The notes under the pieces: model-generated
Database searches by the model: none
What the model was told of the DNA's origin: nothing
The model's input: the letters and a program-made list of their open reading frames with translations, nothing else
In this document: piece by piece, positions 1 through 6,823 of the stretch
How positions within the stretch are numbered: the stretch's first letter is position 1
Layout of the letters: every line of letters begins with the position of its first letter
From: an uncultured Ruminococcus sp.
Lineage (GTDB): Bacteria; Bacillota; Clostridia; Oscillospirales; Acutalibacteraceae
Direction: 5' to 3'
Assembly (NCBI GenBank): GCA_902797525.1
Contig: CADBSZ010000090.1
Location: 1-7,112 of the forward strand
DNA length: 7,112 nt
Made by a program: the position numbers and the translations under genes

Positions 1-878
1 AAAATGTCGTGAACCACGCCGAGAACGTTGTAGCAGTCGGACACGTTGTCCACAATCACGCGCACGGCAAACACGTCGAAAATATCGTTGATGCTCTGGT
101 TGCGCATAATCGTTTTGCGGTAGATGCTGTTGATGCTCTTGACTCTGCCGCTTATGTAAACGTTGGGAATGGTGTCCTTCGTTTTTTCGATGATTTGCTC
201 CTTGATGGACTCGATGAACTTGTGTCTGCCCTCTTCGTTCATCAACAGCGCATCCTCGATTTCCTTGTAGCCGATGGGATCGAGGTATTGCAGCGAACGG
301 TCCTCGAGCTCCTCCTTGACGGTTTTGATACCGAGACGGTGCGCGATGGGCGCGTAAACCTGCATGTTTTCCACGGATTTGTCGCGCCGCTTTTGCTCGG
401 GCATGCAGTCCATGGTGCGCATGTTGTGCAGGCGGTCGGCGAGCTTGATGATGATGACGCGGATGTCGTCCGCCATGGCAATCAGCATTTTGCGGATGTT
501 TTCCGCCTGCTGCTGCTCGCGCGTGGAATACGGAATTTTCGAAATTTTGGTAACGCCGTCAATCAGCTTGGCGACATCGTTGCCGAAGCGCCTGCGGATT
601 TCGTCGAGCATGACGGGCGTGTCCTCCACCACGTCGTGCAGCAACGCGCCGCAAATGCTGTCGGTGTCCATGCCCAGCTCGGCGACAATGCACGCCACCG
701 AGGTGGGATGCAGAATGTACGGAATGCCTGACACCCTGCGCTGGTCGCCGTGCGACTGCTCGGCAAAGCGGTAGGCGTCCTCGATTTTATCCATATCGTA
801 GGCGTTGTCGGAATGATTTAATATTTTAATCAGCTCGGAAAAATCCTGATAGTGAGCGACATTCGAAAACTTGCTCAT
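1..878 (-). CDS. relA: Bifunctional (p)ppGpp synthetase/hydrolase, N-terminal part (runs off left edge)
   Basis: Rel/SpoT-family enzyme of the stringent response. It makes (p)ppGpp from ATP and GTP or GDP and hydrolyses it again. Translating the minus strand from the ATG at 878 gives 292 codons with no stop, so this is about 40% of a protein that is usually near 730 residues. The HD hydrolase domain is complete. Its metal-binding residues are H57 (in YILHPTS), H81-D82 (in LLHDVVEDT) and D148 (in KLADRLHNM), and the E85-D86 pair is also present, so hydrolase activity is expected. The synthetase domain starts around residue 240 with GRVKSINSIYRK and is cut soon after FDVFAVRVIVD. The RxKD/ExDD motif and the TGS and ACT regulatory domains lie outside the window. 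The start overlaps the recJ stop as ATGA, with an AGGGAGG site 7 nt upstream inside recJ. Whether to name it relA or rel is a naming choice: the intact HD site indicates a bifunctional Rel, not a synthetase-only RelA. Confidence 0.96.
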   Translation of the reverse strand, partial: MSKFSNVAHYQDFSELIKILNHSDNAYDMDKIEDAYRFAEQSHGDQRRVSGIPYILHPTSVACIVAELGMDTDSICGALLHDVVEDTPVMLDEIRRRFGNDVAKLIDGVTKISKIPYSTREQQQAENIRKMLIAMADDIRVIIIKLADRLHNMRTMDCMPEQKRRDKSVENMQVYAPIAHRLGIKTVKEELEDRSLQYLDPIGYKEIEDALLMNEEGRHKFIESIKEQIIEKTKDTIPNVYISGRVKSINSIYRKTIMRNQSINDIFDVFAVRVIVDNVSDCYNVLGVVHDI

Positions 879-2920
879 GCTATTGCCTCCCTGAGTTTCT
901 TAATAATGCGCGCGGAAGTGAGGTCGACCTTGCCCGACACCTGACGGAGGGTGATTTGACTGCTCTTTAAGCCCTCGCGGATTTGAATCAGCCCCAGCTC
1001 GTTCATCGCCTCGAGCGCGACGCGAATCTTGCCGTAGGAAAGGCGGTTGTTCAGGCGGCTGACGAGGGTGTCGACGCGGTGATAATAGCCCTGACGGTCG
1101 CGCAAAAAGCGGTAGAGCAGCGCAAAGTCGTTGCGGTCGGGATAAATGCTTTGAAGCTGCTGCGCGCCGAGCGAGCCGCCGCGGCAGAAGGTTTCAAAAA
1201 TCCGCTGACTTTCCAGAATTGCAAGCGGATCGTCGGCTGAGGATTTCAGGGATTTGATGACAACGGAAACGGATGTAAAACCGTTGTATTCGTTTGTTTC
1301 CAGCGTGGCGGCAAGGTCGAGCACCTCGCCCTTTTCATAGGGAAATTCGTCGGCGGAACAGAAAAAGTACATCGCGCTGAGCGTCGTGTTGTTGCGCGAA
1401 AAGACCAGCCGCAAGTGTTTATTATTCGATACCGGAATAATATTGGCCAAGGTCATGTGATAAAAGCCGAAAACCGGCGTGGGATTGCCGGCGCCGTAGG
1501 GCTGCAGGTGGTCAAGCTCCTGCACCAAATCAAGCGTGACGGAGGCCGGGTTGAGCTTGCACTCGATTTTGAGGCGGTCAAAGGGCATGTCGCCCATGCG
1601 GTCGGCGTATTCGTTAATTCTTTTACGGAATAATTCAATGTTTTCGGAACGCAGCGACAGGCCGACTGCCATCGGGTGGCCGCCGTAGTGCGTGAGCACG
1701 TCGGAACAGGCGGCTACGGCATCGCAGAGAGCAAAGCCCTCGATGCTTCTGCCTGAGGCGCGGGCAAACTCGCCGTCGCGTGTGATGACGATTGCAGGCT
1801 TGCCGTAGATTTCTTTGACGCGGGCGGCGACGATGCCGACCACGCCCTGGTGCCAGCCCTCACCGTCGAGGACGATGATTTTGTCCATGACAAGCGATGG
1901 GTTGCGCGTCACCATTTCGTCAATGCCGAGCAGGATATCGCGCTCGATTTGCTGGCGTTCGGCGTTGTCATAGCTCATGGCGGTGGCGATTTCGGCGGCC
2001 GCCTCCTCGTCCTCGGTGAGCAGCAAATCAACGGATTTTCCCGAAAGACCGAGCCTGCCGACAGCATTGATACGCGGCACCAGCGTGAAGGAGACGTTGC
2101 CTGCGGAGAGCTTTTTGCCGAGCAGTCCGGAGGTGCGCATGAGGGCGTAAATGCCGGCGCGGTCGGTGTTCATCAGGCTATGGAGTCCGCGCTTGACAAA
2201 GACGCGGTTTTCGCTTTTGAGCTCAACGATGTCGCCGATGGTGCCCAGACTGAGAAGGTCGGCGTAGTTGTCGAGAAGGGAATCGACGTCGCAGTATTCG
2301 CCCTCGAGCGCCATAATCAGCTTGAAGGCAACGCCCACGCCCGAGAGCTGCTTGAAGCGGCTGGGGCAATCGGTGCGGTGCAAATCCACCACGGCGCAGG
2401 CATTCGGCAATTCGCCGAGCGGCATGTGGTGGTCGGTGACGACGGTGTCAATGCCGAGGGATTTGGCGTAGCTGATTTCGTCGATGGCGGCAACGCCGTT
2501 GTCGACGGTGACGATGAGGTTGACGCCCTTTTGGTGAAGGATATCGACGGCTTGTTTGTTCATGCCGTAGCCCTCGGTTTCGCGCGAGGGAATGTAATAC
2601 ATCACGCGCGCGCCGACGGCCTCCAGATAGGAGTAGAGCAAAGCGGTTGAGGTGACGCCGTCGGCGTCGTAATCGCCGTAAACGCAAATAAATTCGCCGT
2701 TTTCGAGGGCGGTTCTGACGCGTTCGCACGCCTTGTCCATGTCTTTAATCTCAAAGGGCGAGGCGATTTGGTTATCGTTAAAGAGGAAATCCTCGATTTC
2801 CCCGCGGGTTTTGATATTTCGAATTTGGAGCAACATTGCGATGATGCCCGGCAGTTGGTATTGTTCTTGAATGGCTTTTGCTTCGTTTTTGTCAAACGGA
2901 GCCACTGTCCATAGCTTCAA
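875..2920 (-). CDS. recJ: Single-stranded-DNA-specific exonuclease RecJ
   Basis: A 5'-to-3' single-strand DNA exonuclease of the DHH phosphoesterase family, acting in RecF-pathway recombination, stalled-fork processing and base-excision or mismatch repair. The 681 residues show all the family motifs in order: YGDYDADG at 81-88, VDNG at 139-142, TDHH at 162-165, SGVGVAF at 193-199 and LGTIGD ending at D230. The DHHA1 part follows, with RINAVGR at 283-289, GWHQGVVGIVAARV at 355-368, ASGRS at 388-392 and GGHPMAVG at 413-420. An OB-fold-like segment begins near LQPYGAGNP (472-480). Residues from about 560 to the end form an extra C-terminal region, absent from the shorter E. coli enzyme (577 residues) and typical of Gram-positive RecJ. 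The start is TTG at 2920: no ATG or GTG lies upstream before an in-frame stop, and the protein begins MKLWTVAP as RecJ proteins usually do. It is the first gene after the recN terminator region and overlaps relA by 4 bp. Confidence 0.97.
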   Translation of the reverse strand: MKLWTVAPFDKNEAKAIQEQYQLPGIIAMLLQIRNIKTRGEIEDFLFNDNQIASPFEIKDMDKACERVRTALENGEFICVYGDYDADGVTSTALLYSYLEAVGARVMYYIPSRETEGYGMNKQAVDILHQKGVNLIVTVDNGVAAIDEISYAKSLGIDTVVTDHHMPLGELPNACAVVDLHRTDCPSRFKQLSGVGVAFKLIMALEGEYCDVDSLLDNYADLLSLGTIGDIVELKSENRVFVKRGLHSLMNTDRAGIYALMRTSGLLGKKLSAGNVSFTLVPRINAVGRLGLSGKSVDLLLTEDEEAAAEIATAMSYDNAERQQIERDILLGIDEMVTRNPSLVMDKIIVLDGEGWHQGVVGIVAARVKEIYGKPAIVITRDGEFARASGRSIEGFALCDAVAACSDVLTHYGGHPMAVGLSLRSENIELFRKRINEYADRMGDMPFDRLKIECKLNPASVTLDLVQELDHLQPYGAGNPTPVFGFYHMTLANIIPVSNNKHLRLVFSRNNTTLSAMYFFCSADEFPYEKGEVLDLAATLETNEYNGFTSVSVVIKSLKSSADDPLAILESQRIFETFCRGGSLGAQQLQSIYPDRNDFALLYRFLRDRQGYYHRVDTLVSRLNNRLSYGKIRVALEAMNELGLIQIREGLKSSQITLRQVSGKVDLTSARIIKKLREAIA
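886..892 (-). promoter_or_regulatory. Shine-Dalgarno site of relA, inside recJ
   Basis: AGGGAGG on the minus strand lies 7 nt before the relA ATG, within the last codons of recJ. It is a strong match to the anti-Shine-Dalgarno sequence at ideal spacing. It fixes the relA start at 878 and, with the ATGA stop/start overlap, suggests translational coupling to recJ. Confidence 0.8.
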
Positions 2921-2930
2921 CCTGTGTCGC

Positions 2931-2939
2931 TTCCTTTCT
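2931..2939 (-). promoter_or_regulatory. Shine-Dalgarno site of recJ (TTG start)
   Basis: The minus strand reads AGAAAGGAA here. The AAAGGA core ends 11 nt before the TTG codon at 2920, a slightly long spacing. It supports a TTG start because the only nearby ATG (overlapping codons 3-4) is out of frame. The long spacer plus a TTG codon suggests modest translation initiation, which is inference. Confidence 0.6.
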
Positions 2940-2945
2940 GTGGAA

Positions 2946-2975
2946 TAATAAAAAATCGGTTATAAAATAAAACCG
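2946..2975 (-). terminator. Second, weaker hairpin with U tract after recN
   Basis: On the minus strand CGGTT (2975-2971) pairs with AACCG (2961-2957). The intervening TTATTTTAT may add two A-T pairs across a mismatch. It is followed by A and then six T residues and more A/T. The stem is short and AT-rich, so alone it would be a weak intrinsic terminator. Placed directly after the stronger hairpin it could be a backup. No folding energy was calculated. Confidence 0.4.
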
Positions 2976-3005
2976 TTCATCCGGTGCGGCTGCCGTCCGG
3001 ATAAA
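2962..3005 (-). terminator. Probable intrinsic terminator of the dxs-tlyA-nadK-argR-recN operon
   Basis: In the recN transcript a stem forms between TTTATCCGG (3005-2997) and CCGGATGAA (2984-2976): nine pairs including one G-U. The apical part can add CGG/CCG around a CAG loop. Three bases (CGG) after the stem comes the U-rich run TTTTATTTTAT. The stem begins 15 nt beyond the recN stop codon. A GC-rich stem plus U-rich tail just beyond the last gene of a compact operon is the expected layout for a Rho-independent terminator. The A interrupting the U tract and the three-base offset lower certainty. Confidence 0.6.
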
Positions 3006-3020
3006 ATAGGCGCAGTGCCC

Positions 3021-4682
3021 TCACGGGGAACCGTGCAGCATGGAGGCGGCGTGAGACAGGGCGGCTTGGGTGATGTTGACGCCGCCGATAATGCGTGCAA
3101 GCTCCTGCACGCGCGCGTTTTCGTCAAGCGGCGTGACAACCGTAAAGGTTCTTCCCTGCTCCACGCGTTTTTCGATGAGATAATGATAATCGGCGAGCGC
3201 GGCAATTTGCGCCTGATGGGTAACGCAGAGCACCTGGCTGTCGCGCGAAACCTCTTTGAGCTTTAAACCGACCTTTTCGGCAGCGGAGCCGGAAATGCCG
3301 GCGTCAACCTCGTCAAAAATAAGGGTGTCCACGTCGTCGGTCGCCGCGAGCACGGTTTTGATAGCGAGCATCATACGCGACAGCTCGCCGCCGGAGGCGA
3401 TTTTTGCCACGGGGCGCGGCGTTTCGCCCGGATTGGCGGAAATGAGCAGTTCCACCTTATCGATGCCGTCGGCGGTTAGTTCCGTTTTCTGAAAGGCAGG
3501 CACCAGCTCGACGTTGGGCATGTTTAAAAACTGCATTTCTTTTTTGACGTTGGCGGCAAAAATTTCCGCCGCCTTTTTTCGCTTTTTGCTGAGCGCTGCC
3601 GCCAGCGACATGGCTTCGCTTTTGGCTTTATCGCACGCTTCGATTAAATCGTCGCGGTTTTTGTCATAGTTGAGCAGCTCCTCCAGGCGCGTTTGCATCT
3701 GCTCGGCAAGCGCCGGCAGTTCGTCGGCTTGACAGTTGTATTTGCGCGTTAAACGGTTGAGCAAATCAAAGCGCTCCTCAATTTCCTCCAGGCGCTCGGG
3801 ATCGCTTTCGAGGGAGTCGAGCGCATCGGAAATGCTTTCGGAACAATCGCGCAGGTTGTAATAAATATCGGTCAGGCGGTTGCCCAGCTCCTCATATTCG
3901 GGGTGATAGGACGCGGCGTTTTGCACCGCCGTTGCCGCCATGTCGACCGCCTCTGCCCCGCCGTTCGAATCCTCGCCGTCGAGCATGAGCTTGGCCTTGT
4001 TGAGAAGCGAAAAGATTTTTTCAAAATTCAAAAGCGTTGTGCGCTCGGCTTCGAGCTGCTCCTCCTCGCCGGGCTGGATGTCCGCGTCGAACAGCTCCTG
4101 CGACTGGAATTGCAGCAAATCAATTTCGCGCAGGCGCTCGCTTTCGTCGGAATTGGCTTCGTTTAATTTCTTTTGAAGAATTTTATATTCACGGTACTTG
4201 TCCCGATACGCCTTGAGGTCCGCTTCAAAGCCGCCGTAGCTGTCGATGTAGCCGAGATGCGTGTCGGGCGAAAACAGCTCGTAGCTTTCGTGCTGTCCGT
4301 GAATGTTGATTAAATTGACCGACAGCTCGCGCAGCATAGACACCGTGGCAGGTCTGCCGTTGATTTTGCAGGTGCTTTTGCCGTTTTGGCTGAGGGTGCG
4401 TTGCAGAATGAGCACGCCGTCCTCCAATTCAAAGCCCATGCGCTCCAAAGCGGCGGCGACAGTCGGGTTAACATCCTCAAACTGCGCGCTGACAAAGGCG
4501 GTTGAGGCGCCGGTGCGGATGATTTCACGCGAGGTGCGCTGTCCCATAATGGCGTTAATGGCGTCGATGATAATGCTTTTGCCCGCGCCGGTTTCGCCTG
4601 TGAGGGCGTTGAAGCCCGTGGAAAAGTCGATGGACGTTTTTTCAATTACAGCGATGTTTTCTATGTATAAGGTCTTTAACAT
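3021..4682 (-). CDS. recN: DNA repair protein RecN (SMC-like ATPase)
   Basis: RecN is a cytoplasmic SMC-like ATPase that gathers at double-strand breaks, tethers DNA ends and helps RecA-dependent repair. The 553-residue length is normal for the family. The N-terminal ATPase half has the Walker A motif GETGAGKS at 29-36 and the conserved INIHGQHES stretch at 125-133. The middle, roughly 155-380, is rich in Glu, Lys, Leu and Gln and fits the RecN coiled-coil arms. The C-terminal half has the ABC signature ASGGELSR at 429-436, the Walker B region LIFDEVDAGISG with D457 and E458, the switch histidine H489 in VTHQAQIAALAD, and the family-typical end RVQELARIIGG. The ATG at 4682 follows AGGGA by 5 nt and gives MLKTLYIENIAVIE, the expected RecN start. 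It is the last gene of its operon, 15 bp after argR, an argR-recN order shared by many Firmicutes. A CATATG palindrome overlaps the start but is not a clear LexA site. Confidence 0.97.
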   Translation of the reverse strand: MLKTLYIENIAVIEKTSIDFSTGFNALTGETGAGKSIIIDAINAIMGQRTSREIIRTGASTAFVSAQFEDVNPTVAAALERMGFELEDGVLILQRTLSQNGKSTCKINGRPATVSMLRELSVNLINIHGQHESYELFSPDTHLGYIDSYGGFEADLKAYRDKYREYKILQKKLNEANSDESERLREIDLLQFQSQELFDADIQPGEEEQLEAERTTLLNFEKIFSLLNKAKLMLDGEDSNGGAEAVDMAATAVQNAASYHPEYEELGNRLTDIYYNLRDCSESISDALDSLESDPERLEEIEERFDLLNRLTRKYNCQADELPALAEQMQTRLEELLNYDKNRDDLIEACDKAKSEAMSLAAALSKKRKKAAEIFAANVKKEMQFLNMPNVELVPAFQKTELTADGIDKVELLISANPGETPRPVAKIASGGELSRMMLAIKTVLAATDDVDTLIFDEVDAGISGSAAEKVGLKLKEVSRDSQVLCVTHQAQIAALADYHYLIEKRVEQGRTFTVVTPLDENARVQELARIIGGVNITQAALSHAASMLHGSP

Positions 4683-4697
4683 ATGATTCCCTGCCGG

Positions 4698-5153
4698 TTA
4701 CTGGTTGATGGTATATTGTTTAAGCGACGCGGTCAGCTCGTTTGCGCTCTCGCCCGAGCGGCACGCGACAAAGATGGTGTCGTCGCCGGCGATGGTGCCG
4801 ACGATGGACGCGTTGTCGGTGGAGTCCATCGCGGCGCACACGGCGTTTGCCATGCCGCTGAGGGTTTTGATGACAACAATGTTTTGCGCGTTGTCGATGG
4901 AAAGCACGGAATTGGAGAACAGTTGGGTAAAGTTTGAACGCAAATCGGCGTTGCGGTTGGACGCGGAGGTGTAGCGGTATTTTCCGTCGCTGCCCAACGT
5001 TTTGACGAGCCGCAGGTCCTTGATGTCGCGCGAAATGGTCGCCTGCGTCGCCTTGTAGCCTGCTTCCTTGAGCCGGGTGATGATTTCGTCCTGTGTTTCA
5101 ACAGGATATTCGGAGATGATTTCGAGTATTTTAGCGTGTCTTCCGCTCTTCAT
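4698..5153 (-). CDS. argR: Arginine repressor ArgR/AhrC
   Basis: Transcription factor that binds L-arginine and ARG-box operators, repressing arginine biosynthesis and, in bacilli, activating catabolism. Its 151 residues match the family length. The N-terminal winged helix-turn-helix covers about residues 1-70, with TQATISRDIKDLRLVK at 36-51 as the recognition region. The C-terminal oligomerisation and arginine-binding domain covers about 75-151. It shows LSGMANAVCAAMD at 98-110 and GTIAGDDT at 119-126, whose D124-D125 pair corresponds to the arginine-contacting aspartates. The ATG at 5153 directly follows the nadK stop codon (TAAATG on the minus strand), with AAAGGGA 7 nt upstream inside nadK, so translation is probably coupled. 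No arginine biosynthesis genes and no clear ARG box lie in the window, so its targets are elsewhere and autoregulation is not evident here. The position before recN is a conserved arrangement and does not by itself imply a role in DNA repair. Confidence 0.96.
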   Translation of the reverse strand: MKSGRHAKILEIISEYPVETQDEIITRLKEAGYKATQATISRDIKDLRLVKTLGSDGKYRYTSASNRNADLRSNFTQLFSNSVLSIDNAQNIVVIKTLSGMANAVCAAMDSTDNASIVGTIAGDDTIFVACRSGESANELTASLKQYTINQ

Positions 5154-6011
5154 TTACAGTTCCCTTTCTTTGAGCTTTTCGTTAAGCTTTCGGTAAAAAT
5201 TGCGGTTTTCAATCGAGATGAGCCGCAGGGTTAAGTCGGATTTACGGATGATGACGGTGTCCGCCTCGGTGATGTCAATATTCTGTTCGCCGTCGATGGA
5301 CAGCACGCAGCTGCAGCCCTTGGGAATTTTGGCGGTGACGGACAAAACGGAATCCGCGCCGAACAACACAGAGCGCGAAAACAGCGAATGCGGACAAACG
5401 GGCGTCATTAAAATGCATTTCATCTGCGGCGATAAAATGGGGCCTCCTGCCGAGAGCGAATATGCCGTTGAGCCGGTGGGCGTGGAAAACAGCAGACCGT
5501 CCGCGCGGTATTTGGAAATTTCCTCACCCTCAAGATACAGCGTGAAATCCACGATTTTTGACAGCTGACCGTGCGTGACAACCGCGTCGTTAACCGCAAG
5601 GTAACGGCGGCTGCCCGAGGCGTTTTGCACCTCGATGTCGAGCAAAAGGCGCTCTTCGACGGCGTAGGAGCCGGTGAGAAGCTTTTTCAAATCGCCGATT
5701 TCGTCGGTTTCCATGTCGGCGGCAAAGCCGAGTCTGCCGACGTTGACGCCGATAAGCGGCGTTGCGGTGCGGGCGGCGTATTTGGCAGAATGAATAATCG
5801 TGCCGTCGCCGCCGACGGTGATTGCCGCGTCGGTAATTTCAAAAAGCTGTTCAATTGTTTCGGCAAAGGCTGTGCCGCTGTCGGAAAAAATTTTCCTGCA
5901 TTCGGGCGGCATAAACAGCTGAGCGCCTGCGCCGAGCAGTATCCGGATGATTTGCCGCGCGCAGGCAATTGCCTTGGGCTTGGTCAAATTGACCACAATC
6001 GCAAGTTTCAT
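5154..6011 (-). CDS. nadK: NAD kinase (NAD+ to NADP+)
   Basis: ATP- or polyphosphate-dependent NAD kinase, the only known route to NADP in bacteria. The 285 residues fit the family. Visible motifs in order are the catalytic and nucleotide-binding GGDG at 67-70, NVGRLGF at 90-96, NDAVV at 141-145, the long conserved segment from Y168 to I192 that includes DGLLFSTPTGSTAYS, CPHSLFSR at 206-213, and SIDGE at 238-242. D69 of GGDG is the expected catalytic aspartate. The ATG at 6011 is preceded by AGAGG with 5 nt spacing. The site abuts the tlyA stop codon, and the start lies only 2 bp beyond that stop. The 3' end abuts argR with no gap. Nothing is truncated or unusual. Nearby dxs needs NADPH only in the following pathway step (Dxr), so a direct functional link is speculative. 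Confidence 0.96.
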   Translation of the reverse strand: MKLAIVVNLTKPKAIACARQIIRILLGAGAQLFMPPECRKIFSDSGTAFAETIEQLFEITDAAITVGGDGTIIHSAKYAARTATPLIGVNVGRLGFAADMETDEIGDLKKLLTGSYAVEERLLLDIEVQNASGSRRYLAVNDAVVTHGQLSKIVDFTLYLEGEEISKYRADGLLFSTPTGSTAYSLSAGGPILSPQMKCILMTPVCPHSLFSRSVLFGADSVLSVTAKIPKGCSCVLSIDGEQNIDITEADTVIIRKSDLTLRLISIENRNFYRKLNEKLKEREL

Positions 6012-6013
6012 GA

Positions 6014-6823
6014 CTACCTCTGTTGGTCGAGCGCCTCGTGAGAGCGTTTGACCAGCTCTTCAGGCGTGATTTCGGTATATGATTTGGGTTCGCCGGATTT
6101 TTGCAGATGGATGAGATATTCGATGTTGCCCTCGGGGCCTTTGATAGGCGAAAAGTCGAGGTTGAGCACGTCAAAGCCGTTTTGCAGACAAAAGTCATAG
6201 ATGCTTTGCACCACTTCAACATGCACCGCCGGGTCGCGGACAACGCCCTTTTTGCCGACCTTTTCCCTGCCGGCTTCAAACTGCGGCTTAATCAGGCAGA
6301 CAGCCTGCGCCTTTTCTGCCATCAGCTCACGCGCGACGGGCAAAATCAGCCTGAGCGAAATGAACGATACGTCCACCGAAAAGAAGTCGATTTCATCGGG
6401 CACCTGCTCGCGCGTAACCTTGCGCATGTTGGTGCGCTCGAGGTTAATGACGCGCTCGTCGGTGCGCAGCTTCCATGCGAGCTGACCGTAACCGACGTCG
6501 ATGGAATACACCTTTTTGGCGCCGTTTTGGAGCATGCAGTCGGTAAAGCCGCCGGTTGAGGCGCCGATGTCCATGGCGGTTTTACCGTTAAGGTCGAGAT
6601 GAAAATTGGCAATCGCCTTTTCGAGCTTCAGACCGCCGCGACTGACATATTTCAGCACGCTGCCGCGCACCTCGATGTCAACATTTTCGTCGTAGCTTGT
6701 GCCGCATTTGTCAGCCTTTTGGTTGTCAACATACACCTGACCTGCCATGATGATTGCTTTTGCTTTTTCACGGCTTTCGGCAAAGCCCTTTTCAAATACC
6801 AAGATGTCGAGTCGTTTTTTCAT
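6014..6823 (-). CDS. tlyA: TlyA-family rRNA 2'-O-methyltransferase
   Basis: S-adenosylmethionine-dependent rRNA ribose methyltransferase of the TlyA (hemolysin A/YqxC) family. Characterised members methylate C1920 of 23S rRNA, and some also C1409 of 16S rRNA, influencing capreomycin sensitivity; the hemolysin label is historical. The 269-residue protein has an N-terminal S4 RNA-binding domain (about 3-60, RLDILVFEKGFAESREKA onward). Next come the linker motif SRGGLKLEKA (61-70) and an FtsJ-like Rossmann methyltransferase domain. The SAM-binding motif is DIGASTGGFTDC at 85-96, followed by DVGYGQLAW at 109-117. By alignment from memory with mycobacterial TlyA, the catalytic K-D-K-E set is K66, D151 (in DVSFISL), K179 (in LIKPQFE) and E235 (in GNIEYL), all present. 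The ATG at 6823 is preceded by AAAGGA with 8 nt spacing and starts right at the S4 domain, so the 32-bp overlap with dxs is real. Whether it modifies one or both rRNA sites cannot be told from the sequence. Confidence 0.95.
   Translation of the reverse strand: MKKRLDILVFEKGFAESREKAKAIIMAGQVYVDNQKADKCGTSYDENVDIEVRGSVLKYVSRGGLKLEKAIANFHLDLNGKTAMDIGASTGGFTDCMLQNGAKKVYSIDVGYGQLAWKLRTDERVINLERTNMRKVTREQVPDEIDFFSVDVSFISLRLILPVARELMAEKAQAVCLIKPQFEAGREKVGKKGVVRDPAVHVEVVQSIYDFCLQNGFDVLNLDFSPIKGPEGNIEYLIHLQKSGEPKSYTEITPEELVKRSHEALDQQR

Noticed and set aside
9..731. Long open frame of 240 codons on the plus strand opposite relA
   Set aside because: The minus strand here encodes an intact HD domain of Rel. 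The plus-strand product has the low-complexity V/D/A/H composition of a shadow frame.
1850..2650. Long open frame of 266 codons on the plus strand, antisense to recJ
   Set aside because: It mirrors recJ, whose motifs are complete on the other strand. Its translation is rich in repeated V, D, A, G and H, typical of an antisense shadow of GC-biased codons. It has no recognisable domain.
2945..2973. Possible recJ promoter with a TATTAT -10 element
   Set aside because: The hexamer lies in the AT-rich terminator tail, and no acceptable -35 element occurs 16-18 bp upstream (GTTTTA or GGTTTT only). Chance match is likely in such AT-rich DNA.
4674..4690. LexA-like palindrome around the recN start (CATATG core, partial GAAC-N4-GTTC)
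   Set aside because: Compared with GAACATATGTTC it matches 9 of 12 positions but loses the outer G and C and one A of the essential half-sites. Much of the match is the start codon itself. Not strong enough to call an SOS box.
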